Origin: Croceivirga sp009797885
Lineage (GTDB): Bacteria > Bacteroidota > Bacteroidia > Flavobacteriales > Flavobacteriaceae
Assembly (NCBI GenBank): GCA_045866215.1
Contig: AP035880.1
Location: forward strand, 2,170,001-2,234,000
Direction of reading: 5' to 3'
DNA: 64,000 nt
Part shown: positions 52,955 to 61,272 of the stretch, in pieces
Numbering within the stretch: position 1 is the first letter of the stretch
Layout of the letters: each line of letters opens with the position of its first letter
Made by a program: the position numbers and the translations under genes
Notes under the pieces: generated by a model
What the model was told of the DNA's origin: nothing
Databases searched by the model: none
Seen by the model: the letters and a program-made list of their open reading frames with translations, nothing else

Positions 52955-52986
52955 GTAAGACAACACTTACCTGTAATTGGATTACA
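52955..52986. promoter_or_regulatory. Paired inverted repeats between the XRE gene and the divergent small gene
   Basis: GTAAG-N6-CTTAC (52955-52970) followed directly by TGTAAT-TGG-ATTACA (52972-52986). They sit centrally in the 128-base divergent spacer and are good operator candidates for the XRE protein. Confidence 0.45.
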
Positions 52987-53034
52987 AGCAAAGATAAAAA
53001 AGATCGTGTTCACCGAACTAAAACAAAATGCTAT

Positions 53035-53355
53035 ATGACCTCATCAGAAAAAATCATGTTGACCATACGAAATGAAGCCCTGTTCAATAAAGAAGATTAT
53101 GGGAAACCAATAAATGGACGATTGTCCGTAATCCTAAGAAGGACAACCTCAAAAGATGATATCGCCAATATTGCGTTACGGACCAACGTGAGTTTCTCCA
53201 CAATTCGTGATGTCATCTATAGGACCAATAGCCTTACCAAATCCAATTCAAAGGCAATAGCACTTTTGGTGCATGTTGCCTTTGAAAATGCCTTTGCCCA
53301 AAAACTTCAGGCAGAAGGGGATATTATGTACTTGGACAGTATGTTGAAACTGTAG
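53035..53355 (+). CDS. Small putative DNA-binding protein divergent from the XRE gene
   Basis: A 106-residue protein of unknown family. Residues about 37-75 (DIANIALRTNVSFSTIRDVI) look like a helix-turn-helix, and the C-terminal helix is Ala-rich (ALLVHVAFENAFAQKLQ). No membrane segment. A longer frame opens at 52930 but crosses the operator repeats, so ATG 53035 is preferred. Partnered divergently with the XRE gene, as with CI/Cro or repressor/antirepressor pairs. It ends five bases before the convergent serine hydrolase stop. Confidence 0.55.
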   Translation: MTSSEKIMLTIRNEALFNKEDYGKPINGRLSVILRRTTSKDDIANIALRTNVSFSTIRDVIYRTNSLTKSNSKAIALLVHVAFENAFAQKLQAEGDIMYLDSMLKL

Positions 53356-53360
53356 TGGGG

Positions 53361-54509
53361 TCAGCGTACGGATGCGGAGACCATCCGCATAAATTCCCCA
53401 ATTTTGTTGGGTTCCAACCAACGGGTCACGACCACCAGATCATTTTTCCAATCCACAACAATAAAATTACCTCCAAATCCAGCGGCATAAAAGACGGTTT
53501 CCGGAACGCCCTCCCATTGCCTTGTGCCCTCAAGGTTGAGCCACCACATATACCCATAATTGTTGTTTGGCTTAGAGGGGGCCACCGCCATCTTGATCCA
53601 GTCCTCACTGATGATTTGCGTTCCGTTCCAGTTGCCCCTGTTCAGAAACAAGTGTCCAAAGCGGGCCATATCTTCAGTGGATATAAAAATACCGCCGCCG
53701 GAATGGCCGCCGCCCGTAACGGATTTCATTTGTACGCCATCTATGGTTGTCCATGCCTTTTTGTAACCGAACCAGCGCCAGGTTGTAGACGCGCCGATTC
53801 GATCCATTAAATGCTCCTTTAACACCATGGGTAAAGGCTTACGCCATACATGGGTCAACGAATAGGCAAGCACATTGACCCTAACATCGTTATATTCCAT
53901 CACGGTCCCTGGTTCCCGCAGTACCCTTAATCTCCAATCGTCCAAACTTCCCTCCTTGGGGGGTCTGTCCGCCCAATCCTTAATACCGAACAATTCCCCA
54001 GACCAATCCGAATTCTGTTGCAATACATGTTCCCAGGTGATTTTTGAATTATGTTCCCCATTAAATGTGCCGTCCCAGACATAGTCCCCTACTTTGTCCG
54101 AGACCTTACCGATCAGCTTCCGGTCATAGGCCAAACCGGCCACCGTGGACAGAAAACTTTTGGTCACACTAAAGGTCATATCCACTCTTCCCGTATCGCC
54201 CCAGCTTTTGACCAGATATCCATTTTTAAGTATCATTCCAGCCGGACCTCCCCTTTTTTTAGTGGGTCCCAGAATTTCATGAAAAGGCTCGCGCTCGAAC
54301 CCTTTTAGGATTGCCCTCCTTAAATCCCGGGAACCGGAATATTCATTGTCCATTGCAAACTGGACGGCCTCATCCAATTTTTTGATATCAAAAGCATTTG
54401 AAACCACCTCCAGGGTTTTCCAGTCTTCATTTCGATCTGGGAAAAAAGCTTTCTGCGCAAAACCAAATGTTCCTAAAAGTAGAAGGATAAGTAGTGTTCC
54501 TTTTCTCAT
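53361..54509 (-). CDS. Exported serine hydrolase, beta-lactamase family
   Basis: A 382-residue exported enzyme with signal peptide (GTFGFAQ, residue 18). Motifs: MTFSVTKSFLSTVAGL near residue 120 (SxxK), the YNDVRVN segment near 205 (YxN) and a GGGHSGGGIFIS block near 260 in the position of the third motif. The start at 54509 gives a four-base ATGA overlap with the GNAT gene, which supports it. Substrate unknown; the fold covers esterases, D-aminopeptidases and lactamases. Confidence 0.87.
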   Translation of the reverse strand: MRKGTLLILLLLGTFGFAQKAFFPDRNEDWKTLEVVSNAFDIKKLDEAVQFAMDNEYSGSRDLRRAILKGFEREPFHEILGPTKKRGGPAGMILKNGYLVKSWGDTGRVDMTFSVTKSFLSTVAGLAYDRKLIGKVSDKVGDYVWDGTFNGEHNSKITWEHVLQQNSDWSGELFGIKDWADRPPKEGSLDDWRLRVLREPGTVMEYNDVRVNVLAYSLTHVWRKPLPMVLKEHLMDRIGASTTWRWFGYKKAWTTIDGVQMKSVTGGGHSGGGIFISTEDMARFGHLFLNRGNWNGTQIISEDWIKMAVAPSKPNNNYGYMWWLNLEGTRQWEGVPETVFYAAGFGGNFIVVDWKNDLVVVTRWLEPNKIGEFMRMVSASVR

Positions 54510-55024
54510 TTCAATTCTTTTTTTAATAACCAATCCGTTTGTTTGTCCTTACCAATATAATAGGGATGGGTCCCAAAATGTTGATAGCCATTTCTGGTAT
54601 AAAACCGAATGGCCCCTTGGTTTTTTTCCCAGACACCCAACCAAAGATAGGTTTTCCCTTCTTTTACGGCCAGTTCCTCTGCAAAGGACAACATCCTTTT
54701 TCCCAATCCCTTTCCTTGAAAAGCGGCAATCACATAAATCCTTTCCAGTTCCATTGCCCCACTTTCCCTGAGTTCGCTTTGGGCCTGTCCGGTATTCACC
54801 TTCAGATAACCCACCAATTCCTTGGTGGTTTCCACAAAATAAAAACGGGCATTTTCGTTTTCCAGCTCTCGCTGAAGCTGTTCTTTTGAAAAAGCCTTTG
54901 TCAAATAGGATTGAAAATCAATGGGGTCGTTCTGTTTTTCAAAGGCATCCATAAAGGTGGATGTGGAAATTTTTTGAAGTAGTTCCAAATCATGTAAGCC
55001 GCACGCCCTAAAAGTTATTTCCAT
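54506..55024 (-). CDS. GNAT family N-acetyltransferase
   Basis: A 172-residue acetyltransferase. Acetyl-CoA binding motif A is IYVIAAFQGKGLGKRMLSFA (about 92-111, with QGKGLG), preceded by the ELVGYLKVN strand and followed by TYLWLGVWEKNQGAIRFYTR and NGYQHFG. The substrate could be a small amine or a peptide terminus. It is the first gene of a two-gene operon with the serine hydrolase. Confidence 0.92.
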   Translation of the reverse strand: MEITFRACGLHDLELLQKISTSTFMDAFEKQNDPIDFQSYLTKAFSKEQLQRELENENARFYFVETTKELVGYLKVNTGQAQSELRESGAMELERIYVIAAFQGKGLGKRMLSFAEELAVKEGKTYLWLGVWEKNQGAIRFYTRNGYQHFGTHPYYIGKDKQTDWLLKKELK

Positions 55025-55042
55025 GGTACCAAAAATAAAAAA

Positions 55043-55062
55043 GAGCCAATAAAAATTGACTC
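55043..55062. terminator. Hairpin ending the small-protein transcript
   Basis: Stem GAGCCAAT-AAAA-ATTGACTC with one mismatch, T-rich on both sides, so usable in either direction. It lies 30 bases after the 37-residue frame. Confidence 0.6.
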
Positions 55063-55091
55063 TCCTATTTTTTTGGTCGTGTCCGTTTGGC

Positions 55092-55205
55092 CTATAGCAT
55101 AAAAAGCTTTTTGACCAACCTTAAAAAACCGCTGTAAAAATCATTACGGTAAACCTGTATTTCTTGCTCTATGGCAACAGGTTCATGATTGAATTCTGTA
55201 ATCAT
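55092..55205 (-). CDS. Putative 37-residue small protein
   Basis: A short frame in a 329-base gap. The predicted peptide starts MITEFNHEPVAIEQEIQVY and ends FYSGFLRLVKKLFML, giving an acidic head and a basic amphipathic tail. A TATATTTG -7 box lies 46 bases upstream and a terminator 30 bases downstream, so it has its own transcription unit. No Shine-Dalgarno sequence is seen. The family is not recognised; I judge it real rather than chance from the codon quality and flanking signals. Confidence 0.5.
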   Translation of the reverse strand: MITEFNHEPVAIEQEIQVYRNDFYSGFLRLVKKLFML

Positions 55206-55250
55206 CGGGTTTGGGGTTAAAGCAGGTTAATAGGAAATAATTATTTACTT

Positions 55251-55258
55251 CAAATATA
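55251..55258 (-). promoter_or_regulatory. -7 promoter element for the small protein
   Basis: The minus strand reads TATATTTG, an exact TAnnTTTG match. No TTG at the -33 position. The rest of 55025-55353 shows nothing else. Confidence 0.42.
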
Positions 55259-55353
55259 AGTAACGCGCTTTACCTATGAAATATTTTGTTGTGAACTCAA
55301 GGTATCGTGTGGTGTGCGCATCCAAGGATTCGGTTTTATGGATAAATGGTACG

Positions 55354-56007
55354 TTAAAGTACCATTTCCGGGATGGTTCCTTCCACAATCAACTTTCCTT
55401 CGGTTGCCTTCTTTATTTCTTCCACGGAAACCCCTGGTGCCCTTTCCAAAAGATGGAACGCGTTATCCCTAACTTCGAGAACGGCCATATTGGACACGAT
55501 TTTTTTCACACAGCCAACCCCTGTCAATGGAAGTGTGCATTTTTTTAATAGCTTGGATTGACCTGCTTTATTGGTGTGCATCATGGCCACAATAATGTTT
55601 TCTGCAGAAGCGACCAAATCCATTGCACCGCCCATTCCTTTCACCATTTTTCCCGGGATTTTCCAATTGGCAATATCCCCATTTTCCGCGACTTCCATGG
55701 CGCCCAAGATGGTCAAATCCACATGCTGGCCCCGAATCATCCCAAAACTGGTGGCTGAATCAAAAAATGAAGCTCCGGGCAAAGTGGTTATCGTCTGCTT
55801 GCCCGCATTGATAATATCCGCATCTTCCTCCCCCTCAAAGGGAAACGGTCCCATGCCCAATACCCCATTTTCGCTCTGAAATTCCACCTCAATATCATTG
55901 CGGACAAAATTGGCCACCAAAGTGGGGATTCCAATACCAAGATTTACATAATAGCCGTCTTTGACTTCCTTGGCAATCCGTTTTGCTATTCCGTTTTTGT
56001 CTAGCAT
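55354..56007 (-). CDS. scoB: 3-oxoacid CoA-transferase subunit B
   Basis: A 217-residue subunit of succinyl-CoA:3-ketoacid CoA transferase, which moves CoA from succinyl-CoA to acetoacetate. The catalytic Glu is in EFQSENGVLGMGPFP near residue 45; GYYVNLGIGIPTLVAN and GGAMDLV are family blocks. The partner scoA lies upstream but a four-helix-bundle gene intervenes. Confidence 0.94.
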   Translation of the reverse strand: MLDKNGIAKRIAKEVKDGYYVNLGIGIPTLVANFVRNDIEVEFQSENGVLGMGPFPFEGEEDADIINAGKQTITTLPGASFFDSATSFGMIRGQHVDLTILGAMEVAENGDIANWKIPGKMVKGMGGAMDLVASAENIIVAMMHTNKAGQSKLLKKCTLPLTGVGCVKKIVSNMAVLEVRDNAFHLLERAPGVSVEEIKKATEGKLIVEGTIPEMVL

Positions 56008-56034
56008 TTATCAGTGTATTAATTCAATAATGAC

Positions 56035-56400
56035 TCAATTTGAAAATTGACTTCGCTTACTAGTTCCTATTATTTTTGAAATAATAAGGGTGATTGACTT
56101 TAATTCCTCAAATAGTCCTTCTTCCGGATTTGGATAAAATACGGATGCTTTACAAAGCTTTAACCAATAGTACAATTCATCAGCTTCTTTGGCAGAAATC
56201 TTGAATTTATGTATGAAATCCGCTTTGCTTTCAGCATTTTGAGCCTCACGAATATTTGCTCCGATAGAAGTTCCACTTCTAAATATCTGGGAAGCCATTT
56301 CAAATCGATTCAAAGCCCTGATTTCCTCAGAAAACGCAATGATTTTTATGGAAAATTCAAAAGTTAAATCTACAATTAGATTTTTCTTATCGTTTCTCAT
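56035..56400 (-). CDS. Four-helix-bundle protein (23S rRNA intervening-sequence family)
   Basis: A 121-residue all-helical protein. The hallmark is QIFRSGTSIGANIREAQNAE (about 40-59), followed by FIHKFKISAKEADELYYWLK. The family was first found inside intervening sequences of 23S rRNA genes and is widespread; function is unknown. Here it sits between scoA and scoB with 27 bases on each side (start ATG 56400), and so splits the usual scoAB pair. An upstream ATG (56427) is possible. Confidence 0.88.
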   Translation of the reverse strand: MRNDKKNLIVDLTFEFSIKIIAFSEEIRALNRFEMASQIFRSGTSIGANIREAQNAESKADFIHKFKISAKEADELYYWLKLCKASVFYPNPEEGLFEELKSITLIISKIIGTSKRSQFSN

Positions 56401-56427
56401 TTTCAAATTCAACCATTTTCCAATCAA

Positions 56428-57129
56428 TCAATTCTTCTGTCGAACGGTTCGCTGTTCAATTCGCTTTTCATAGTGCTGTCCCTGGAAAATTCGCTGCACA
56501 AAAATTCCTGGAATGTGAATTTCATTGGGGTCCAAACTTCCGGCAGGGAGCAACTCCTCAACTTCGGCCACTGTTATCTTCGCGGCCCCGCACATACAGG
56601 GATTAAAATTTCTGGCCGTTCCTTTAAAAATTAAATTTCCGGCTTCATCGCCTTTCCAGGCTTTTACAAAGGCAAAATCCGCTTTGAAAGCCTCTTCCAA
56701 CACATACATTTTACCATTGAACTCACGGGTTTCCTTTCCATTGGCCACTTCTGTTCCATAACCCGCCGGGGTATAAAAGGCCGGGAACCCTGCCTGGGCA
56801 GCCCTGCATTTTTCCGCCAAGGTTCCCTGCGGTGTCAATTCCACTTCCAACTCCCCGGAAAGCATTTGCCGTTCAAACTCATCATTTTCCCCTACATAGG
56901 AAGAGATCATTTTTTTAATTTGATGCTGTTGTAACAACAATCCCAGTCCAAAATCATCCACCCCCGCATTGTTCGAAATACAAGTGATATCCGTAATTCC
57001 CAACCGAACCAATTCCGAAATTGCATTTTCGGGAATCCCGCAAAGTCCAAATCCCCCCAGCATAAAAGTCATCCCGTCCTGTACTCCATTTAAGGCTTCC
57101 TGAACCCCTGAAACGGTTTTTTTAATCAT
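56428..57129 (-). CDS. scoA: 3-oxoacid CoA-transferase subunit A
   Basis: A 233-residue subunit of the same CoA transferase. The N-terminal CoA-binding loop MLGGFGLCGIPEN near residue 23 and later EVELTPQGTLAEKCRA and GKMYVLEEAFKADFAFVKAW match the family. It heads the operon scoA, four-helix-bundle gene, scoB. A 14-base palindrome overlaps its likely promoter. Confidence 0.94.
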   Translation of the reverse strand: MIKKTVSGVQEALNGVQDGMTFMLGGFGLCGIPENAISELVRLGITDITCISNNAGVDDFGLGLLLQQHQIKKMISSYVGENDEFERQMLSGELEVELTPQGTLAEKCRAAQAGFPAFYTPAGYGTEVANGKETREFNGKMYVLEEAFKADFAFVKAWKGDEAGNLIFKGTARNFNPCMCGAAKITVAEVEELLPAGSLDPNEIHIPGIFVQRIFQGQHYEKRIEQRTVRQKN

Positions 57130-57162
57130 AAAAAGTATATTGCGTTCGTGGGGGGTAAGTTA

Positions 57163-57192
57163 CGAAATATAGCTATGTTGTTGCAACAACAA
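57163..57192 (-). promoter_or_regulatory. scoA promoter with overlapping palindrome
   Basis: On the minus strand a TTG (57190-57192) is 19 bases from TATATTTC (57163-57170, last base off consensus). The perfect palindrome GTTGTTGCAACAAC (57177-57190) covers the -33 end and is a good repressor site. Its half-sites TGTTGT/ACAACA resemble the MarR operators at 29914 and 30401, but the spacer is shorter. Confidence 0.5.
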
Positions 57193-57197
57193 TTTTT

Positions 57198-59519
57198 CTA
57201 AAAGTCCAAATCCTCCAAGTCGTCCTCGGTGTCCGTTTCCTGCTTTTTTTCCTCTAAAATTTTTGTGCAGTCCACATTTATGGACAGCTCCTCCGGCTCT
57301 TCAAAAGCTTCCATGGATATGCCCAATTCCTCATTTTCGTAATTGGCCTTCATATATAAGGCCCAAATAGGTAGTGCCATTGAGGCTCCCTGACCATAGG
57401 CCAGGCCCTTAAAATGGACCGAGCGATTATCCCCGCCTACCCAAACCCCGGTAACCAGGTTGGGCACCATTCCCATGAACCACCCGTCACTTTGGTTTTG
57501 GGTAGTTCCCGTTTTTCCGGCAATGGGGTTTTGGAATTCATAGGGATATCCTGTAACAATTTCCTTGTAAACGGTTTGTTCTTTGGCAAATGTATGGCGC
57601 AGCCGTGTTCCCGAACCTCCCTCGGTAACCCCCTCCATAAGATTCACCATGGTATAGGCCACATCCTTGCTCAGCACATCTTTGGTCCTGGGAACGTACT
57701 CGTAAAGGACCGTGCCATTTTTATCTTCTATACGGGTAATCATTACCGGCTTCACATATACCCCCTGATTGGCAAACGTACCATAGGCTCCTACCATTTC
57801 ATACACATTAAAATCCACCGTGCCCAAAGCAATGGATGGTACTTCCAGAATCTCTTTGGTGAATCCCATGTTCTTGGCAATCTCCACCACGGAACCGGGT
57901 CCTACTTGATCGATCAATCGAGCAGTAATGGTATTGACGGAGTTTGCCAGGGCATTCTTCAAGGTTCGATTTTTCAAGGAATATTTGCCATCTGAATTTT
58001 TTGGGCACCACTGCTCCATATTACCGTGCTTCAGGGGTTCAATACAATATTGGGTGTCCGGAAGGGAATCACAGGGGGAATAGCGTAACTGGTCTATGGC
58101 CGCTGCATACACAAAAGGTTTAAAGGTAGAGCCGGCCTGCCTGGCCCCCTGAATTACATTATCATATTGAAAGTGTTTGTAGTCCACACCGCCTACCCAA
58201 GCTTTTACATGACCCGTTTGGGGTTCCATGGACATCATGGCCGTGCGCAAAAAGGTTTTGTAGTACCGAATGGAATCCAATGGGGTCATCACCGTATCCT
58301 TCTCATAGGAATCGCTGTTCCAATCAAAAACGGTCATTTCTGCCTTTTCCTTAAAGGAGGCACGTATTTCGTTCTCTGAAAGGCCTTGTCGCTTCAACGC
58401 CCTCCAACGTGCAGAATTCTTCATGGCGCGCTCCATAATATTCGCTATCTCAAAGTCCTCCAGATCCAGGAAAGGGGTAGTTGGATTACGTTCCGGGGTG
58501 TTTTGGACAAAAAATTCGGCTTGCAATCGCTTCATATGGGCTTCAACGGCATCTTCCGCGTTTTTTTGCATCCTGGAATCTATAGTGGTGTACACTTTTA
58601 AGCCATCTAGATAAATGTTGTATTCGGAACCGTCCGGTTTTTTGTTCTCCTTTACCCAATCATTCAACCAACGTTGCAAGTACATCCTAAAATAGGTTGC
58701 CAGTCCTTCACGGTGCGACTCTGGATTAAAGTTGATGTCCATGGGAAGGTTTTGAAGGGAGTCCTTTTCCTGTTCGGTGATATACCCGTATTTTTCCATT
58801 TGTCCCAGAACCGTATTTCGGCGATTCTTGGTCAGTTCTTCCCGACGTATGGGATTAAATAGGGAGGAATTTTTCAACATTCCCACTAAAACGGCAGATT
58901 CTTCTGTCCTAAGGTCAATGGGTTCCTTTCCAAAATAGATGCGTGCAGCGGATCGAATGCCATCTGCATTGTACAAAAAATCATACTGGTTCAAATACAT
59001 TTGTATGATTTCCTCTTTGGTGTACTGTTCTTCCAAACGTGTGGCGATCACCCACTCCTTTACTTTTTGCAAAAGTCGCCCTATGCCGCCCGAAGGCTTT
59101 TTGGTAAACAATAATTTGGATAGCTGCTGTGAGATGGTACTTGCCCCCCCTTTGGTCCCCAAAAAAATAAATGCCCTTAGGGTTCCACGTGCATCAATAC
59201 CCGCATGATCAAAATATCTTGCATCTTCAGTGGCGATCAGCGCATTGACCAAATGATTCGGAAGTTCATCAAAGGAAACTGGGGTCCGGTTGTCATCCAA
59301 ATAGAATTTCCCCAAGGTTTCCCCATCTGAAGAAAGAATTTCCGTGGCAAGGTTGGTCTGTGGATTTTCCAATCGTTCAAAAGTGGGCATTTCCCCAAAA
59401 ACACCCCAAGAAGCCAACAAAAAGAGTAGCACTCCGGCCAAAATGCCCGTTCCGTAGAGAATCCAGAACCATTTGATAAACTTTTTAAATCCTTTTTTAG
59501 GAGCAGCCTTAGTCGCCAT
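57198..59519 (-). CDS. Penicillin-binding protein 1A (transglycosylase/transpeptidase)
   Basis: A 773-residue bifunctional peptidoglycan synthase. One N-terminal membrane anchor (FWILYGTGILAGVLLFLLA, about 18-36), a GT51 glycosyltransferase domain (about 75-250; catalytic Glu in ATEDARYFDHAG, then ISQQLSKLL) and a transpeptidase domain (about 420-730; GSTFKPFVYAA with the Ser nucleophile, SVN in ANSVNTITARL, KTGTT). The tail is acidic. It overlaps gldH by one base and belongs to the ricT-gldH-PBP operon. Confidence 0.95.
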   Translation of the reverse strand: MATKAAPKKGFKKFIKWFWILYGTGILAGVLLFLLASWGVFGEMPTFERLENPQTNLATEILSSDGETLGKFYLDDNRTPVSFDELPNHLVNALIATEDARYFDHAGIDARGTLRAFIFLGTKGGASTISQQLSKLLFTKKPSGGIGRLLQKVKEWVIATRLEEQYTKEEIIQMYLNQYDFLYNADGIRSAARIYFGKEPIDLRTEESAVLVGMLKNSSLFNPIRREELTKNRRNTVLGQMEKYGYITEQEKDSLQNLPMDINFNPESHREGLATYFRMYLQRWLNDWVKENKKPDGSEYNIYLDGLKVYTTIDSRMQKNAEDAVEAHMKRLQAEFFVQNTPERNPTTPFLDLEDFEIANIMERAMKNSARWRALKRQGLSENEIRASFKEKAEMTVFDWNSDSYEKDTVMTPLDSIRYYKTFLRTAMMSMEPQTGHVKAWVGGVDYKHFQYDNVIQGARQAGSTFKPFVYAAAIDQLRYSPCDSLPDTQYCIEPLKHGNMEQWCPKNSDGKYSLKNRTLKNALANSVNTITARLIDQVGPGSVVEIAKNMGFTKEILEVPSIALGTVDFNVYEMVGAYGTFANQGVYVKPVMITRIEDKNGTVLYEYVPRTKDVLSKDVAYTMVNLMEGVTEGGSGTRLRHTFAKEQTVYKEIVTGYPYEFQNPIAGKTGTTQNQSDGWFMGMVPNLVTGVWVGGDNRSVHFKGLAYGQGASMALPIWALYMKANYENEELGISMEAFEEPEELSINVDCTKILEEKKQETDTEDDLEDLDF

Positions 59520-60007
59520 TAGTTTTTTGCTTTTTCAATTTGAATTCCGATATCCGTAATTCCCTCCAAACCATCCAGTCCGTCCACTTCCCCGTTCTTT
59601 CTCATCGCGTGCGATACGTTCACCTTATATACGCCAGAATCCTTAAAATCGATGTTTTCCTTGTACCAAAGTTTGCTTTCCTTAACGCTTCCCATACCTT
59701 TTCCCAGCCATTCCCCAGTGGGCAGGGCCATTTCATATTCCAGGGTATCCACTTTGGTATTTCCGTCGGGAGCCTCTAATTCCAATATTAGGAACAGATT
59801 GCTGAACTCGTACCGCTGGTCGTTTCGGACATTCAAAAAGATATGGTGCCTGCCAACCGTATCCAAGTCCTTGAATTGGAATTTCACGGTATCCCCTTTT
59901 TTCCATATCCCGTTGTTCAAGGGTACATATTCGGAATATACCAAACCTTCATTACAGGAGATACAAGCCACAACAACAACAACCATTATCCACCAATACC
60001 TATGCAT
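59519..60007 (-). CDS. gldH: Gliding motility lipoprotein GldH
   Basis: A 162-residue lipoprotein (lipobox VACISCNE, Cys 18) needed for gliding in flavobacteria. The body is a beta-sandwich (FQFKDLDTVGRHHIFLNVRN, LFLILELEAPDGN, SGVYKVNVSHAMR, DGLEGITDIGIQIE) that matches the GldH family. It overlaps ricT by eight bases and the PBP gene by one. Confidence 0.92.
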   Translation of the reverse strand: MHRYWWIMVVVVVACISCNEGLVYSEYVPLNNGIWKKGDTVKFQFKDLDTVGRHHIFLNVRNDQRYEFSNLFLILELEAPDGNTKVDTLEYEMALPTGEWLGKGMGSVKESKLWYKENIDFKDSGVYKVNVSHAMRKNGEVDGLDGLEGITDIGIQIEKAKN

Positions 60008-61169
60008 TTCTCACCGAATTGTTTTGGTTCTTTTTTCGAGGATTTTTGTTTTTGCGTTTTTTGTTCCTTTTTCGTTTGGGGCGATCAAATCGGGTTAAAC
60101 TATCCTGTCCCACAACATTTTCAAAGGTTACCTGATCGTCCAGGGCGGTATCCGAAGTGTAGTATTCCAGACTTTCAATTTTTTTGTCCTTTTTGTTGAT
60201 TTCCAAGATTTCCTGGACCTGTTCCTTTTTAAGGGCGTGCCAATTGGATGCATCATTTCTGTAGGAGAACCAAAGGGTTTCCTTAAAAATGTCCACTTTT
60301 TGGCAGTAGGCCATTCCTTTTTCAGTCTGTAGTTTACTGTCGGACGAAGGAAAGTCCTTTAGGGCTTCCAAATACATGTCCAGCTCATAGTTGAGGCAGC
60401 ATTTTAATTTGCCGCATTGCCCCGCCAATTTTTGGGGGTTTAGGGCCAATTGCTGATATCTGGCGGAAGCCGTACTTACCGATCTAAAATCCGTTAGCCA
60501 GGTGGAACAACACAACTCCCTTCCACAAGAGCCTATTCCGCCCAGTCTTTGTGCTTCCTGGCGGTATCCAATTTGTCGCATCTCAATTCGGATACTAAAG
60601 GCTTTGGCCATGTCCTTGATCAACTGTCTAAAATCTACCCTGTCCTCTGCGGTGTAATAAAATGTGGCCTTGGAACCGTCCCCTTGAAATTCAACGTCAC
60701 TTAACTTCATTTCCAGCTTCAGGGAAATGGCAATTTCACGGGATCGCTTTTTTATCTCTTCCTCCTTATTCCTGCATTTCTGCCAGATGTCAATATCGCG
60801 TTGTGTCGCTTTTCGATAGATTCTGGGAAGTCCTTTGTCCCCATAATCCACTTTTTTACGTTTCATCTGTACCTTGACCAACTCCCCGGTAAGGGTGACA
60901 ATGCCAACATCATGGCCAGATTTTGCCTGGGTGGCCACCACATCACCAATGGCAAGCGAAAGCTTGTCCGTATTCCTAAAAAACTCTTTTCTGCTGTTCT
61001 TAAATCTTACCTCTACACAGTCAAAAGGGGTTTGACCATTAGGCAGCGACATATTGGAAAGCCAATCAAAAACGGTAAGCTTGTTACAACCATCCGTGCC
61101 GCAAGTTCCATTGTTCTTGCAGCCCCGCGGTTGCCCGTCTTTTCCGTTAGAGCAACTGCTACATCCCAT
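60000..61169 (-). CDS. ricT: RicT-family (PSP1 domain) regulatory protein
   Basis: A 389-residue protein. A Cys-rich N-terminus (MGCSSCSNGKDG, CKNNGTCGTDGCN) comes before the PSP1 domain (about 60-290), with conserved GSCGRELCCSTWL and AGQCGKLKCCLNYELDMY. In Bacillus, RicT works with RicA and RicF, carries Fe-S clusters and affects RNase Y. The basic tail (KRKRNKKRKNKNPRKK) may bind RNA. No RicA/RicF genes nearby. It heads the operon with gldH and PBP1A. Confidence 0.9.
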   Translation of the reverse strand: MGCSSCSNGKDGQPRGCKNNGTCGTDGCNKLTVFDWLSNMSLPNGQTPFDCVEVRFKNSRKEFFRNTDKLSLAIGDVVATQAKSGHDVGIVTLTGELVKVQMKRKKVDYGDKGLPRIYRKATQRDIDIWQKCRNKEEEIKKRSREIAISLKLEMKLSDVEFQGDGSKATFYYTAEDRVDFRQLIKDMAKAFSIRIEMRQIGYRQEAQRLGGIGSCGRELCCSTWLTDFRSVSTASARYQQLALNPQKLAGQCGKLKCCLNYELDMYLEALKDFPSSDSKLQTEKGMAYCQKVDIFKETLWFSYRNDASNWHALKKEQVQEILEINKKDKKIESLEYYTSDTALDDQVTFENVVGQDSLTRFDRPKRKRNKKRKNKNPRKKNQNNSVRNA

Positions 61170-61245
61170 ATAAAATATCTTGAATCAGTGAACGACTTGG
61201 CCGTTCATTGATTTAGGTTCGTAAATACTAAAAAGTAAAGATAGC

Positions 61246-61272
61246 CAAATTTAAGGACTGCCCGGATTTCAA
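61246..61272 (-). promoter_or_regulatory. Promoter of the ricT-gldH-PBP1A operon
   Basis: The minus strand has TTG (61270-61272), 16 bases and TAAATTTG (61246-61253), an exact -7 match with slightly short spacing. The TTG sits at the very end of trhO. An inverted repeat TGAACG-N7-CGTTCA (61189-61207) lies in the leader. Confidence 0.58.

Noticed and set aside
53355..53810. Plus-strand 151-codon frame after the small HTH-like gene
   Set aside because: Lies entirely antisense to the serine hydrolase, with Pro/His-rich shadow composition.
57414..57995. Plus-strand 193-codon frame
   Set aside because: Antisense shadow of the PBP1A transpeptidase domain.
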